Under the pieces are notes generated by a model, which ran no database searches, was not told where the DNA came from, and saw only the letters and a program-made list of their open reading frames with translations. Positions 28,890 through 38,663 of a DNA stretch of 64,000 bases are shown piece by piece (the first letter of the stretch is position 1; each line of letters begins with the position of its first letter). Source of the stretch: Limnohabitans planktonicus II-D5 (GTDB lineage: Bacteria; Pseudomonadota; Gammaproteobacteria; Burkholderiales; Burkholderiaceae_C); the NCBI RefSeq assembly GCF_001270065.2, contig NZ_LFYT02000005.1, forward strand, positions 212,191 through 276,190. Reading direction: 5' to 3'. The translations under genes and the position numbers were made by a program.

Positions 28890-31800
28890 TTACAGCTTTC
28901 CCAACTTAGTCATACCAGGTTTCCAAAAGTACGTAATACCAGCCATTTGATCCACAATTGTCAATGACTTTAATCCAGCAGCTTCGGCTGCTGCTGGGAT
29001 ATCCCCTCTACAGTAAGTACAGACGGGCTCACCTTTAACCGTAAGCGTCATATCAGCACCTTTTGCAACTCCTGCGTTGGATGCTTGCTGAATGACACCA
29101 ATTTCCGCATGAGCAGTAGCCATATTGCCGTTGACATTCCCAAGACCTTGCGCATCTCTAGCAGCAACTCTATCGGCTGGCACCAACGTGATCTCTGAGG
29201 CATTGGCCGCAGCAACTGGCCTCGCACCTTGATTTGTGTCGATGTATACCTGTCCGTTGACTTTGCCTTCTGCAACGACCTTAATGTTATTCATATTGGC
29301 ACCGCTAGCAACCAAAGATTCGTTTGAAAGTTGTTCCGCAAGCTTCGGTCCCGTAGCCGAATTCGCAGTCCCTCCCGAGGTTACTGGGGGTGTAATTTCC
29401 CCTACAACTTTGCCTCCCCCACTTGCCTCCGCACCTGGCAAGGTGGGCTTCGTTGCAATCGGATTTCCGTTGACATCCGTGAGCGTCGTTTTGCCATAAA
29501 TTGTACCGTTGCTACCGTATGGGCTCGTGGCCGTGGCATCGGTTGCTGTCGGCGACTTCGCCGCCACGTTCTCACTTACCCCATTCAATTCAACCTTGGT
29601 TTTATTTACAGAGGTTGCCTGCTCCGCTGAAACCACCGCGTTATCAATCACCGTGTTCACAGTGTTAACAACTTTGACACCCGCTTTCACACCTGCCGCC
29701 TGCAATGGGTCCAGCGCCATACCAATCGTTTCTCTTTGCGCCCCCGTCAGGTCTTTGGTGAAGTAGTTACCACCATTGGTTTGCAGTCGTGCTGTTTCGA
29801 TCTGATTATTTGCGCTTGCAATCTGTGCATCTGCTTCTTTGATCCTTGCGCTAATCGCGTCTTTCGTTGCGCTGTCATTGCTCAGGTTTCTCTCAGACAA
29901 GAGCGCAATCTTGTAATCCTGCAAATCTTGGATATCTTGCTGAACCTTGGTTTGAGCTTGAGTGCATGAAGCAGATGACCCACCTTGGCATGCATTGATC
30001 AACTTATCGTTGTTGGCCAGGCTGGTTTTGATATCCAGCGACTTGGTTCGATTCGCCTTGCTGAGGTCAACTGTTGTCAAATAGTTATTCGCCGTCGCAT
30101 TGAACGCCGTAGCACCTCCAGTCACGCTGCCGCCGCTGGCCGCTGCACCTACCGCCGTTCCGGCTGCCAGCACCAGGGCTTGCTTGACTTCTGCGGGAAG
30201 GTTAGTTTCTTTAAGGGCTTGGCCCACTTGGTCAATCACCGCCTGGCTGGTGCCTGCGCCCACTGCGCCTTGCACGCCACCCGTTAAACCTCCCACAACG
30301 GCATGCATGGCAATTCGGCTTGAGCCGCCTTCTTTCCATGCGTCCATCCCCGCCTTGTCGCCTGAGGCAAGGGCTTTGTCGTATTGCGTCTTGGCATAGT
30401 CCCCCACCGCCTTGCTCGCCTGCTTGCCAAACTCACTGGTGATCGCCACTTGTGCATTGACTTCGTCTTTGACCTGATCTTTGTTGAAGATCGGCGCAAT
30501 GCTGGTGCCCTTGTCTCCGGTTCTGGCTGCCGTGTTACCCGCCACGCCACTGATGCCTGCCGTGGTCGTGCTTTGGGCTGAGCCCTTGTCACTGCCCACA
30601 CCCACACCGCTCATGCCCGCACTGGCGCTCTTGCCGGGCAGGGTGCCTGCGCCTATGCCCACGCTCACGCTGTTGGCGCTGTAGTTGGCACTGTTTTGCA
30701 GGTCGGTGGTGGTGGTGCCTTGCTTGGCTTCGTAGCTGTTTTTGTTGTTGTCGATGGCCGCTTGGGTGCTGGTGATTTGCCCGCCCGTGAGGGTGGTCTT
30801 GCCTTGCACGTTGACTTGGAAGCCGCCTTCGCCTGCGCGGATGGCGCTTTGTTCACCCACGCTCAGGTAGTCGCTGTTGATGCTGCTCTTGGCCAGGTTC
30901 ACGCTGCCGCTGACACCCGCGCCCACCATGACCGAGCCGCCTGCGCTCTTGCTGCTTTCTTTGTATTGGCTCTTGTCTTGCAGGCTTTGGATTGTCAGGT
31001 TGCCGCCCACCTTGGCCGTGACTTGATCGCCCTTGACCACTGCGCCTTTGAGGTTGGTGTCGCCGCCTGATTCAATGTTGACGGTATTGCCCGCCACTTG
31101 GCTGTTGGTGTACGTGGTGCTGTTGCCCGCACCTTGGCCCGTGGCTTTGCTGGCACTGGCCGTGAAGCCCATGCCGCCACCGCCATTGCCCAACTGCATG
31201 GCTAAGCCAATGCTGCCGCTCTTGCTTTGGTTGCTGTTGCTTTCTTGCGTGGTGTTTTGTGCGGCCAGCAAGTTCACTTGGTCGTCGGCTTTGAGGGTGA
31301 CGGTTTTACCGGCTTGGACCTTGCTGCCTTGCACGGTGATGTCGCTGTCTTGGCCCGTGTCATTGGGCGCACCTGCGGTGCGGGTGGCTTGGATGCTGAC
31401 GTTGCCGCCTGCATTGACCTTGCTGCCCTTGGCGCTGTCGGCGCTGCTTTGTTGTTGGGACTGGCTGCTGGATGCGCCCAGGCTCAGGCTGATGCCGATG
31501 CCGCCTGCTTTGTCTGCAGCGTTGGCTTCGACCATCTTGCCGTCTGCGTTTTTCACCATGCCATTGGCATCGCCTTGACCCGCTTGAACAGCATCCGCGC
31601 CTTGCTTGAGGTTGAACCCCGCATTGGCTGCCGCCAGGGCTTGCATGCGGCCGCTGCTGGTGTTGCCTGCCGCTTGCAGCTGGTTGTTGGCCGTTTGCAG
31701 GGCGCTGATCACCGGGCTGGTGATGGCCAGCGTCAGGCCGCTTTGCTTGAACTTTTGTTCGGTGCTTTGGCTGCCGGTTTCGCGCGCTTCTTTGATGTCC

Positions 31801-31973
31801 ACTGTCTTCGCAGTGATGTCGATGTTGCCGCTACCGGAGGGGCTGTTCAGTCCGGGCGCGAGCACATCACTGCCTGTTGTGTGTAGGTCTTGCCAGCATT
31901 GATGCTCACATTGCCGCCGGTGGAGCCAACGGTGGTAGTGCAACAGCCGCCCCTTCAACGTCTGAACGCCCAA
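28890..31973 (-). CDS. CdiA C-terminal segment with deaminase-type toxin tip, lacking N-terminus
   Basis: An open frame of 1027 codons. Residues ~40-640 are FHA-type and pre-toxin sequence (GNIDITAKTVDIKEAR, ATRTAGAPNDTG, GNLTIQSLQDKSQ), followed by the Ala-rich GGLTGGVQGAVGAG region and AFNATANNYLT where CdiA proteins have their junction motif. The last ~75 residues carry HAE (955-957) and CTYC (985-988), the zinc/catalytic signature of cytidine-deaminase-like toxins. The first ~35 residues are out of frame: one base is missing at about 31880 relative to the sister copy, and upstream of 31942 the homology stops. No signal peptide, TPS domain or CdiB gene is present, so it is an orphan cdiA-CT module rather than a deployable effector. 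Confidence 0.82.
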   Translation of the reverse strand: MGVQTLKGRLLHYHRWLHRRQCEHQCWQDLHTTGSDVLAPGLNSPSGSGNIDITAKTVDIKEARETGSQSTEQKFKQSGLTLAITSPVISALQTANNQLQAAGNTSSGRMQALAAANAGFNLKQGADAVQAGQGDANGMVKNADGKMVEANAADKAGGIGISLSLGASSSQSQQQSSADSAKGSKVNAGGNVSIQATRTAGAPNDTGQDSDITVQGSKVQAGKTVTLKADDQVNLLAAQNTTQESNSNQSKSGSIGLAMQLGNGGGGMGFTASASKATGQGAGNSTTYTNSQVAGNTVNIESGGDTNLKGAVVKGDQVTAKVGGNLTIQSLQDKSQYKESSKSAGGSVMVGAGVSGSVNLAKSSINSDYLSVGEQSAIRAGEGGFQVNVQGKTTLTGGQITSTQAAIDNNKNSYEAKQGTTTTDLQNSANYSANSVSVGIGAGTLPGKSASAGMSGVGVGSDKGSAQSTTTAGISGVAGNTAARTGDKGTSIAPIFNKDQVKDEVNAQVAITSEFGKQASKAVGDYAKTQYDKALASGDKAGMDAWKEGGSSRIAMHAVVGGLTGGVQGAVGAGTSQAVIDQVGQALKETNLPAEVKQALVLAAGTAVGAAASGGSVTGGATAFNATANNYLTTVDLSKANRTKSLDIKTSLANNDKLINACQGGSSASCTQAQTKVQQDIQDLQDYKIALLSERNLSNDSATKDAISARIKEADAQIASANNQIETARLQTNGGNYFTKDLTGAQRETIGMALDPLQAAGVKAGVKVVNTVNTVIDNAVVSAEQATSVNKTKVELNGVSENVAAKSPTATDATATSPYGSNGTIYGKTTLTDVNGNPIATKPTLPGAEASGGGKVVGEITPPVTSGGTANSATGPKLAEQLSNESLVASGANMNNIKVVAEGKVNGQVYIDTNQGARPVAAANASEITLVPADRVAARDAQGLGNVNGNMATAHAEIGVIQQASNAGVAKGADMTLTVKGEPVCTYCRGDIPAAAEAAGLKSLTIVDQMAGITYFWKPGMTKLGKL
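30945..31942. repeat. ~1-kb direct repeat of CdiA sequence (copy 2; copy 1 at 26363-27390)
   Basis: Near-identical to 26363-27390 over the run from TTGCCGCC...GTGTCATTGGGCGCACC to CTGTTCAGTCCGGGCGCGAG. The two copies flank the toxin tip and immunity gene in the same orientation, so recombination between them could delete or exchange the module. Confidence 0.88.
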
Positions 31974-32335
31974 AACCGGCTAAAGACAAAGGTCTGTCCT
32001 GCCGCGATCACCATGGCCAGAAACAGCGCCAGCAGTGAAGGCCAGTTCAGCAGTCGGTAAAACAGCACAAAGGCGGCTTCATTGCAGGCAAAGCCCGCCA
32101 GGGCCGTGAGCGCAAAGCGGCGAAAGCTTTGCCCCAAGGTGGTGGCGCTGCCTGCAAAGCTGAGCCAGCGGTGGCCCACAAAGCTCAGGCCAAAAGCCAC
32201 CACAAAGCCGGCCACATTGGCCAGCTCGGGCCACCAGTGGTCGCGCAAGAGCGAAAACACGCCCATGTGGGTCAGGGCGGCGCTGGCACCCACCAGCCCA
32301 AACCAAACGCCCGAGTGCAGCCCGACTCGCCTCAC
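31955..32335 (-). CDS. GtrA-family membrane protein
   Basis: 126 residues, four hydrophobic segments (GVWFGLVGASAALTHMGVF, VAGFVVAFGLSFVGHRWLSF, FALTALAGFACNEAAFVLFY, LLALFLAMVIAAGQTFVFS) as in GtrA/DPMS flippase-like proteins that help move undecaprenyl- or dolichyl-linked sugars across the membrane. Its ATG overlaps the preceding glycosyltransferase stop by 4 bases. The stop codon lies at the junction with the CdiA cassette. Together with the GT2 and the facing ArnT-like gene it makes a three-part envelope glycosylation system. Confidence 0.85.
   Translation of the reverse strand: MRRVGLHSGVWFGLVGASAALTHMGVFSLLRDHWWPELANVAGFVVAFGLSFVGHRWLSFAGSATTLGQSFRRFALTALAGFACNEAAFVLFYRLLNWPSLLALFLAMVIAAGQTFVFSRFWAFRR
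31972..32053. repeat. 82-bp direct repeat, right copy inside gtrA
   Basis: Right-hand partner of 25377-25458; here it is the intact 3' coding end of the GtrA-like gene, so this is likely the original copy. Confidence 0.85.
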
Positions 32336-33318
32336 GCCACGTCCTGTCCAGGGGTGGCCTGCAAGCCAGCGCCTGTGCGGTCCTTGAGTAAATAGTTGGG
32401 GCGGCGCTTGACCTCGTCATAAATGCGTCCCACGTATTCGGCCATGAGGCCCAGCGAAAACAGCTGGATGCCGCTGAAAAACATGACGCTGACCACAATC
32501 GTGGCGTAGCCCGGCACCAGAATGCCCCACAAAAAGTATTCAGCCACCACCCAGGCGCCATAGCCCATGGCCGTGAAGGCCAAAATCAAGCCCACCATGG
32601 TCAGCAAGCGCAAGGGCACCGTGGAAAACGCCAGCATGCCCGTGAGCGCCAGCGAAAACGCCCCGCGCAAGCCAAAGCTGCTTTGCCCGGCTTGACGCGG
32701 CAGGGGCTCGTAATCGACCGCCACACTGGGAAAGCCCACCCAGGCATAAAGCCCCTTCATGAAGCGGTTACGCTCGGGCAGGGCATTGAGCGCCTGCACC
32801 ACGCGCTGGTCCATGAGCCGGAAATCGCCTGCATTGGCCGGAATTTCCACACGGTTGCCCCAGTTGATCAGGCGGTAAAACCAGCCGGTCAGCCAGCCAT
32901 GCAAAGCCGATTGGTCCTCGCGGGTACGGCGCACGGCATAGACCACATCCAGGCCTTCGCGCCACTTTTGCAACATCAGGGGCACCAGTTCCACCGGGTG
33001 CTGGCCGTCGGCGTCCATCAGCACCACCACGTCGCCACGGGCCGCTTCCAGCCCGGCGGTCAGGGCCGCTTCCTTGCCAAAATTGCGCGACAAGTCGAGC
33101 AACACCACCTCGGGCCATTGGGCACACAGGTCTCGGGCCACCTGTGCCGTGTTGTCACGGCTGCCGTCGTTGATGAGGATGATTTCGACCCGCGCCGCCA
33201 AGGTCTTGAGCACTTGCAGCACAGCAGGCACCACCTGAGGCAAGTTGCGGGCCTCGTTGTAGGCGGGCATGACGCACGACAGCGTCAGCGAATCTTGGGT
33301 GCGGGCCAGACGGGACAT
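32332..33318 (-). CDS. Family 2 glycosyltransferase (ArnC/DPM1-like)
   Basis: 328 residues from ATG 33318 (MSRLARTQDSLTLSCVMPAYNEARNL). Seen: GT-A core with VMPAYNEA, EIILINDGSRDNT, GKEAALTAGLEAARGDVVVLMDADGQHPVEL (DxD-like metal site) and the QRVVQALNALPERNRFMKGLYAWVGF block, followed by two C-terminal hydrophobic segments (about 235-300). Such enzymes load a sugar onto undecaprenyl phosphate at the inner face of the membrane. First gene of the pair with gtrA. A longer open frame upstream to 33540 crosses a REP array and is not used. Confidence 0.9.
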   Translation of the reverse strand: MSRLARTQDSLTLSCVMPAYNEARNLPQVVPAVLQVLKTLAARVEIILINDGSRDNTAQVARDLCAQWPEVVLLDLSRNFGKEAALTAGLEAARGDVVVLMDADGQHPVELVPLMLQKWREGLDVVYAVRRTREDQSALHGWLTGWFYRLINWGNRVEIPANAGDFRLMDQRVVQALNALPERNRFMKGLYAWVGFPSVAVDYEPLPRQAGQSSFGLRGAFSLALTGMLAFSTVPLRLLTMVGLILAFTAMGYGAWVVAEYFLWGILVPGYATIVVSVMFFSGIQLFSLGLMAEYVGRIYDEVKRRPNYLLKDRTGAGLQATPGQDVA

Positions 33319-33427
33319 GCCACATTTCTCCAGAATTGACAAAAGCACTTGAGGTGCCCGTTTCCACACCGGAAACAAACCCCCATTGAACGCCGCAAAG
33401 CATAACCCCAGAACGCCGCCGCAAATG

Positions 33428-33957
33428 CCGGGGCCTTCGACCGCCGTCAAATACCGCCCGCAGGACGGCACTCGCAGAGTCCGACATGTGCCCGCATCAC
33501 CCCCGCCGTCCGCACAAGCACCCTCGCGGCAATCAAACAATCGTCGGGGTCTTCGACCGCCGACCTACAAATACCGCCCGCAGGTCGGCACTCGCAGAGT
33601 CCGACATTCTGGTTTGCACCGTTACCCCACGCACAGGCGACATCGGTGGGCGCACAAACGTCGGGGTCTTCGACCGCCGACCTACAAATACCGCCCGTAG
33701 GTCGGCACTCGAAGAGTCCGACATTCTGGTGTACACCGTTACCCCACGCACAGGCGACATCGGTGGGCACGCAGGCGTCGGGGTCTTCGACCGCCGACCT
33801 ACAAATACCGCCCCGTAGGTCGGCACTCGAAGAGTCCGACATTCTGGTGTACACCGTTACCCCACGCACAGGCGACATCGGTGGGCACGCAGGCGTCGGG
33901 GTCTTCGACCGCCGACCTACAAATACCGCCCGTAGGTCGGCACTCGCAGAGTCCCAC
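33428..33957. repeat. REP (BIME) array, five units
   Basis: Left REPs at 33460, 33590, 33697, 33815 and 33932. Spacer private to this array: ATTCTGGTGTACACCGTTAC then CCCACGCACAGGCGACATCG. Right REPs (GTCGGGGTCTTCGACCGCCG then ACCTAC) alternate with them; linker AAATACCGCCC. Unlike the first array the left REP loop is mostly GAA instead of GCA. It fills the space between the GT2 start and argS and ends 40 bases before the argS ATG. Confidence 0.93.
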
Positions 33958-33997
33958 ATTACCGGCTGCCGCCGCACGCCCCGTAAAATGGCCGCCT

Positions 33998-35695
33998 ATG
34001 CTTTCTGCCAAACAACATCTGCTCGCCGCCCTGTCGGCTGAACTTGAAAAACTCCAGCCCGGTGCCGGTTCGCGTGCCGCCTTTGAATCCCCCAAAGTGG
34101 CCGCCCACGGCGACCTGGCTTGCACTGCCGCCATGCAGCTGGCCAAGGCCCTCAAACAAAACCCCCGGCAACTGGGCGAAACGCTGCGTGCCGCCTTGCT
34201 GACCACCCCCGCCTTTGAGCGTTGGGTGGAAGCCATCGAGCTGGCGGGCCCGGGCTTCATCAATATCCGCCTCAAAGACACCGCCAAACAAGCCGTGGTG
34301 CACGAGGTGTTGCAAGCGGCTGACTGCTTTGGCCAGCAGCCCGCGCAAGCGGGCAAGGTGCTGGTCGAATTCGTCTCGGCCAACCCCACAGGCCCGCTGC
34401 ATGTGGGCCACGGCCGCCAGGCCGCTCTGGGTGACGCGATTTGCAACCTGCTGACCACACAAGGCCAGCAGGTCTACCGCGAGTTTTATTACAACGATGC
34501 GGGCGTGCAGATTGGCACGCTGGCCAAGAGCACGCACATGCGCTCCCTTGGCCTTAAACCTGGTGACGCCAGTTGGCCGACAGACCCCGACAACCCCGAA
34601 AGCAAAGCCTTCTACAACGGCGACTACATCCAGGACATCGCCAACGACTTTTTGGCCAAAAAGACGGTCAAGTCTGACGACCGCGAGTTCACCGCCAGTG
34701 GCGATGTGAACGACCTGGACGGCATGCGCCAGTTCGCCGTGGCCTACCTGCGCCACGAGCAAGACCTGGACCTCAAAGCCTTCGACGTGAAGTTCGACAA
34801 CTACTACCTGGAGTCGAGCCTTTACACCAGCGGCAAGGTCGACGCGGCCGTACAAAAGCTCAAGGACGCGGGCAAGACCTACGAACAAGACGGTGCGCTG
34901 TGGCTCAAATCCACCGATTACGGCGACGACAAAGACCGCGTCATGCGCAAGGGCGACGGCACCTACACCTACTTTGTGCCCGATGTGGCCTATCACATCA
35001 CCAAGTGGGAACGTGGCTTTACCCGCGTTGTCAACATCCAAGGCACCGACCACCACGGCACGATTGCCCGAGTGCGTGCAGGCCTGCAAGCGGCCAACGT
35101 GGGCATCCCCGAGGGCTACCCTGACTACGTGCTGCACACCATGGTGCGCGTGATGCGCGGCGGCGAAGAGGTCAAGATCTCCAAGCGTGCGGGCAGCTAC
35201 GTCACCCTGCGCGACCTGATCGAGTGGACCAGCAAGGATGCGGTGCGTTTCTTCTTGCTCTCGCGCAAGCCTGACACCGAATACATCTTTGACATCGACC
35301 TGGCGCTGGCGCAAAACAACGACAACCCGGTGTACTACGTTCAGTACGCGCACGCCCGCATCTGCTCAGTGCTCAATGCATGGGGAGGTGACACCGCCAG
35401 CTTGACGCACGCCGACCTTTCTGCCCTGCAAAGCCCGCAAGCCCACGCGCTGATGCTGGCCCTGGCCAAGTACCCCGAGATGCTGACGTCGGCAGCCAAC
35501 GACTTCGCGCCGCACGACGTGACCTTCTATTTGCGCGATCTGGCCTCGCAGTACCACAGCTACTACGACGCCGAGCGCATTTTGGTGGACGACGAAGCGG
35601 TTAAAAAAGCGCGTCTGGCGCTGGTGGCGGCCACCGCACAGGTGCTGCGCAATGGTTTAAAGGTTTTGGGCGTGTCTGCGCCCGTCAAGATGTAA
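33998..35695 (+). CDS. argS: Arginyl-tRNA synthetase
   Basis: 565 residues from ATG 33998 ([18 protein letters not shown]). Class I aminoacyl-tRNA synthetase charging tRNA-Arg. Seen: N-terminal Add1 domain, HIGH-type motif [14 protein letters not shown] (HVGH at 135-138), [17 protein letters not shown] as the KMSKS-like loop, and a C-terminal anticodon-binding DALR domain ([21 protein letters not shown]). Followed after 16 bases by the SPOR gene. The REP array ends right before the start, leaving very little room for a promoter. Confidence 0.96.
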   Translation: MLSAKQHLLAALSAELEKLQPGAGSRAAFESPKVAAHGDLACTAAMQLAKALKQNPRQLGETLRAALLTTPAFERWVEAIELAGPGFINIRLKDTAKQAVVHEVLQAADCFGQQPAQAGKVLVEFVSANPTGPLHVGHGRQAALGDAICNLLTTQGQQVYREFYYNDAGVQIGTLAKSTHMRSLGLKPGDASWPTDPDNPESKAFYNGDYIQDIANDFLAKKTVKSDDREFTASGDVNDLDGMRQFAVAYLRHEQDLDLKAFDVKFDNYYLESSLYTSGKVDAAVQKLKDAGKTYEQDGALWLKSTDYGDDKDRVMRKGDGTYTYFVPDVAYHITKWERGFTRVVNIQGTDHHGTIARVRAGLQAANVGIPEGYPDYVLHTMVRVMRGGEEVKISKRAGSYVTLRDLIEWTSKDAVRFFLLSRKPDTEYIFDIDLALAQNNDNPVYYVQYAHARICSVLNAWGGDTASLTHADLSALQSPQAHALMLALAKYPEMLTSAANDFAPHDVTFYLRDLASQYHSYYDAERILVDDEAVKKARLALVAATAQVLRNGLKVLGVSAPVKM

Positions 35696-35711
35696 TTCAC
35701 TGTAATTCACG

Positions 35712-36413
35712 ATGAACACACACACTCAACGCGGCGGTACTTTTTTGGGCTTCATCATGGGCCTGGTGCTCGGTCTGGGCGTGGCCCTGGCTGTGGCCTT
35801 TTATGTGACCAAGGTGCCCACACCGTTTTCCAGCAAAAACCAGCCCCGCACGACCGAACAGGACAACGCGGAAACCCAGAAAAACAAGGACTGGAACCCC
35901 AACGGCGTGCTGCAACCCAAGCCCCCCGCTGAAGTACCGGCCACACAGGACACCCGAGCCGAAGACAAGCCCAGTGACAAAACAGCCGATAAAGCTACCG
36001 ACAAAGCCGCTGACAAGGCGGTAGAAAAGTCGGCCGACAAAGCCCATGACAAGCCCCACAGCGACAGCGCCAAGAGCGACCCCCGACCTGCCGTCACCGC
36101 TGATCCGTTGGGCGATCTGGCCAAGTCCAAGTCCGGCATGTCCACACCGGCTCCAGGCAGTGCGCCCGCCAGCGAGCCTTTTGACTACTTCATCCAAGTG
36201 GGTGCCTACCGCACCAGCGCCGACGCCGACGCCCAAAAAGCCAAGCTGGCCCTGATGGGGCTGGACGCCAAAGTCTCTGAACGCGATCAGGCAGGACGCA
36301 CCGTGTACCGGGTGCGCTTGGGCGCCTTTGCCGACAAAAATGCAGCCGAGCGCGTGCGCAAGCAGCTCGACGGCGGTGGCATTGAAAACACCTTGGTGCG
36401 CGTTCAGCGCTGA
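35712..36413 (+). CDS. SPOR-domain (FtsN-like) membrane protein
   Basis: 233 residues: short cytoplasmic N-terminus, one transmembrane helix at about 12-33 (TFLGFIMGLVLGLGVALAVAFYV), a charged periplasmic linker at ~45-135 with repeated AxDKA-type units (SDKTADKATDKAADKAVEKS-like), and a C-terminal SPOR domain (FDYFIQVGAYRTSADADAQK to VRVQR, ~155-232) that binds denuded septal peptidoglycan. Same order as FtsN, but identity with true FtsN is not proven. Sits between argS and dsbA in the same direction. Confidence 0.88.
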   Translation: MNTHTQRGGTFLGFIMGLVLGLGVALAVAFYVTKVPTPFSSKNQPRTTEQDNAETQKNKDWNPNGVLQPKPPAEVPATQDTRAEDKPSDKTADKATDKAADKAVEKSADKAHDKPHSDSAKSDPRPAVTADPLGDLAKSKSGMSTPAPGSAPASEPFDYFIQVGAYRTSADADAQKAKLALMGLDAKVSERDQAGRTVYRVRLGAFADKNAAERVRKQLDGGGIENTLVRVQR

Positions 36414-36449
36414 TTTCCTTAGAGCCCCTTCATTTTTTTGGAGCCCCCC

Positions 36450-37094
36450 ATGAAACGCCGTCTCTTTTCTTCCGCCCTGTTCGCCGCAGGCACAGTCCTC
36501 AGCACCTCTATCGCCTGGGCGCAAGCCGCCTTGTTCAAGTCGGGCAAGGACTATCTGACGCTGGAACGCCCACTGCCTACCGAAGTGGACAAAGGCAAGA
36601 TAGAGGTGATCGAGTTTTTCTGGTACAGCTGCCCGCACTGCAATATGTTTGAGCCCAGCTTTGCCCAATGGGTCAAAACCGCCCCCAAGGACGTGGTGGT
36701 GCGCCGCATCCCGGTGGCTTTCCGGGAAGACTTTGCACCGCAGCAACGCCTGTTTTTCACGCTCGAAGCGATGAACCTGCTCGACAGCCTGCACGCCAAG
36801 GTGTTTGTGGCCGTGCATGCCGAAAAGCAAGCCCTGAACACGGACGCCAGCATCCTGGCCTGGGTCGAAAAACAGGGCGTGGACAAAGCCAAATTCAGCG
36901 AGATTTACAAATCTTTTGGCGTCGCCAGCAAGCTCAAGCGTGCCGTCCAGCTGCAAAACGATTACAAAATCGAAGGCGTGCCCTCGCTGGGGGTGGCCGG
37001 CCGCTTCTACCTGGACGGCACCCTGGCCGGCAGCATGGACCGCGCATTGAAAGTGGCCGAGTCCCTGATCGCGCAAACCCGCCAGGCGCGCTGA
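36450..37094 (+). CDS. dsbA: Thiol:disulfide interchange protein DsbA
   Basis: 214 residues from ATG 36450, preceded by GGAG at a suitable distance. Seen: signal peptide ending AWA-QA at ~24, thioredoxin fold with active site CPHC at 61-64 (FFWYSCPHCNMFEP) and the cis-proline segment KIEGVPSLGV. It oxidises cysteines of exported proteins in the periplasm, and would support the cytochrome c and envelope pathways encoded elsewhere in the window. A REP array begins 15 bases after the stop. Confidence 0.94.
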   Translation: MKRRLFSSALFAAGTVLSTSIAWAQAALFKSGKDYLTLERPLPTEVDKGKIEVIEFFWYSCPHCNMFEPSFAQWVKTAPKDVVVRRIPVAFREDFAPQQRLFFTLEAMNLLDSLHAKVFVAVHAEKQALNTDASILAWVEKQGVDKAKFSEIYKSFGVASKLKRAVQLQNDYKIEGVPSLGVAGRFYLDGTLAGSMDRALKVAESLIAQTRQAR

Positions 37095-37108
37095 GCCCCT
37101 GGTCCCAC

Positions 37109-37850
37109 GTCGGGGTCTTCGACCGCCGACCTACGAATATGGCGGGGTGGCCCGTGATGACAACGGGCTTGGCCTGTAGGTCGGCACTCGAAGAGTCCGA
37201 CGCTTACAGCCTACTGCACACGCCCCATGTCGGGGTCTTCGACCACCGACCCGCGAAGACGACAGGTGACCTGCGATGACGACGAGCTTGCCTTGTAGGT
37301 CGGCACTCGAAGAGTCCGACGTTTACAGCCCACTGCTCACGCACCATATCGGGGTCTTCGACCGCCGACCCGCGAAGACGACAGGTGACCTGCGATGACG
37401 ACGAGCTTGCCTTGTAGGTCGGCACTCGAAGAGTCCGACATTTACAGCCACTGCACACGCACCATGTCGGGGCCTTCGACCGCCGACCTACGAAGATGAC
37501 AAGGTGGCATGCGATGACGACGGGCTTGCCTTGTAGGTAGGCACTCGAAGAGTCCGACGTTTACAGCCCACTGCTCACGCCCCATGTCGGGGTCTTCGAC
37601 CACCGACCTACGAAGATGGCGGGGTGGCCCGTGATGACGGCGGGCTTGGCCTGTAGGTCGGCACTCGAAGAGTCCGACATTTACAGCCACTGCACACGCA
37701 CCATGTCGGGGTCTTCGACCACCGACCTACGAAGACGACGGGGTGGCATGCGATGACGACGGGCTTGCCTTGTAGGTCGGCACTCGAAGAGTCCGACGTT
37801 TACAGCCCACTGCTCACGCACCATGTCGGGGTCTTCGACCGCCGGCCTAC
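37109..37850. repeat. REP (BIME) array, six units of ~119 bp
   Basis: Left REPs at 37176, 37295, 37414, 37533, 37653 and 37772. Between left and right REP only about 25 bases (TTTACAGCCCACTGCTCACG); between right and next left REP a GATGACGACGGGCTTGCCTT linker. Right REPs at 37109, 37229, 37347 and so on. Left loops are all GAA. The array fills the gap between dsbA and lptA. Confidence 0.93.
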
Positions 37851-38012
37851 AAACACCGGTTAATTGTCCTGAGGTGCGAACGCCGCGCCACTGCAGCGCC
37901 TGCATCAGAGCCCCTTATGCCCTTAGCTGGCTTTTTTTGGGGACCCCGCCCCTCTGAAGGCTGGAATCCAGACCCTTGCGCCTACAATCAAAAATTGTCA
38001 TCAGCAAGATTC

Positions 38013-38663
38013 ATGCCCTCAAAGTCCACCCTCCACCCCATGGGCCTCTTGGCCTTGAGCCTCGGCCTGCTGTGTGCGTCCGCCTGGGCCGAAAAGGCCG
38101 ACCGGGACAAGCCCATGCACATCGAGGCCGACACCATGCGCCACGATGAAACCAAGCAGCTGACCCAGTTCAACGGCGGGGTGGTGGCTGTCAAAGGCAC
38201 GCTGGTGCTGCGCGCCGCACGCATGGAAGTGCAACAAGACACCCAAGGCAAACAAGTTGCCAAACTCTGGGCTGCGCCCAATGAACGGGTGTTTTTCCGC
38301 CAAAAACGCGAAGGCCTGGATGAGTTCACCGAAGGTGAAGCCGAAATGGCCATCTATGACAACCAAGCCGATGTGGTGACCTTGATCCAGCGTGCCGAAG
38401 TGCGCCTGTTGCGTGGCACCCAGTTGGCCGACCAGATCCATGGCGAAAAAATTGTCTTCAATAACACCACGGAAGTGATGACCGTGGACGGCCAAAAACA
38501 GCTGCGCCCCTCTACAGGTCAAGCTGCAGGGCAAACGCCCGATCGCAACGAACGCGTGCGCGCCGTGCTCACACCGCGTCAAAGTGCCAGCACACCGCAG
38601 GCCGCGCCCGCCGCCCCCACGTTGCGCACCAGCCCGAACCTTGGCGAAAGCAAGAAACCATGA
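38013..38663 (+). CDS. lptA: Lipopolysaccharide transport periplasmic protein LptA
   Basis: 216 residues from ATG 38013. Seen: signal peptide [20 protein letters not shown]...ASAWA-EK, then the OstA domain ([36 protein letters not shown]) and a Pro/Ala-rich tail. Forms the periplasmic bridge that carries LPS from LptBFGC to LptDE. Overlaps lptB by 4 bases. The usual lptC (and kdsC) upstream is missing; a REP array and dsbA are there instead. TACAAT at about 37984 with 23 further bases to the ATG is a plausible -10. Confidence 0.9.
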   Translation: MPSKSTLHPMGLLALSLGLLCASAWAEKADRDKPMHIEADTMRHDETKQLTQFNGGVVAVKGTLVLRAARMEVQQDTQGKQVAKLWAAPNERVFFRQKREGLDEFTEGEAEMAIYDNQADVVTLIQRAEVRLLRGTQLADQIHGEKIVFNNTTEVMTVDGQKQLRPSTGQAAGQTPDRNERVRAVLTPRQSASTPQAAPAAPTLRTSPNLGESKKP

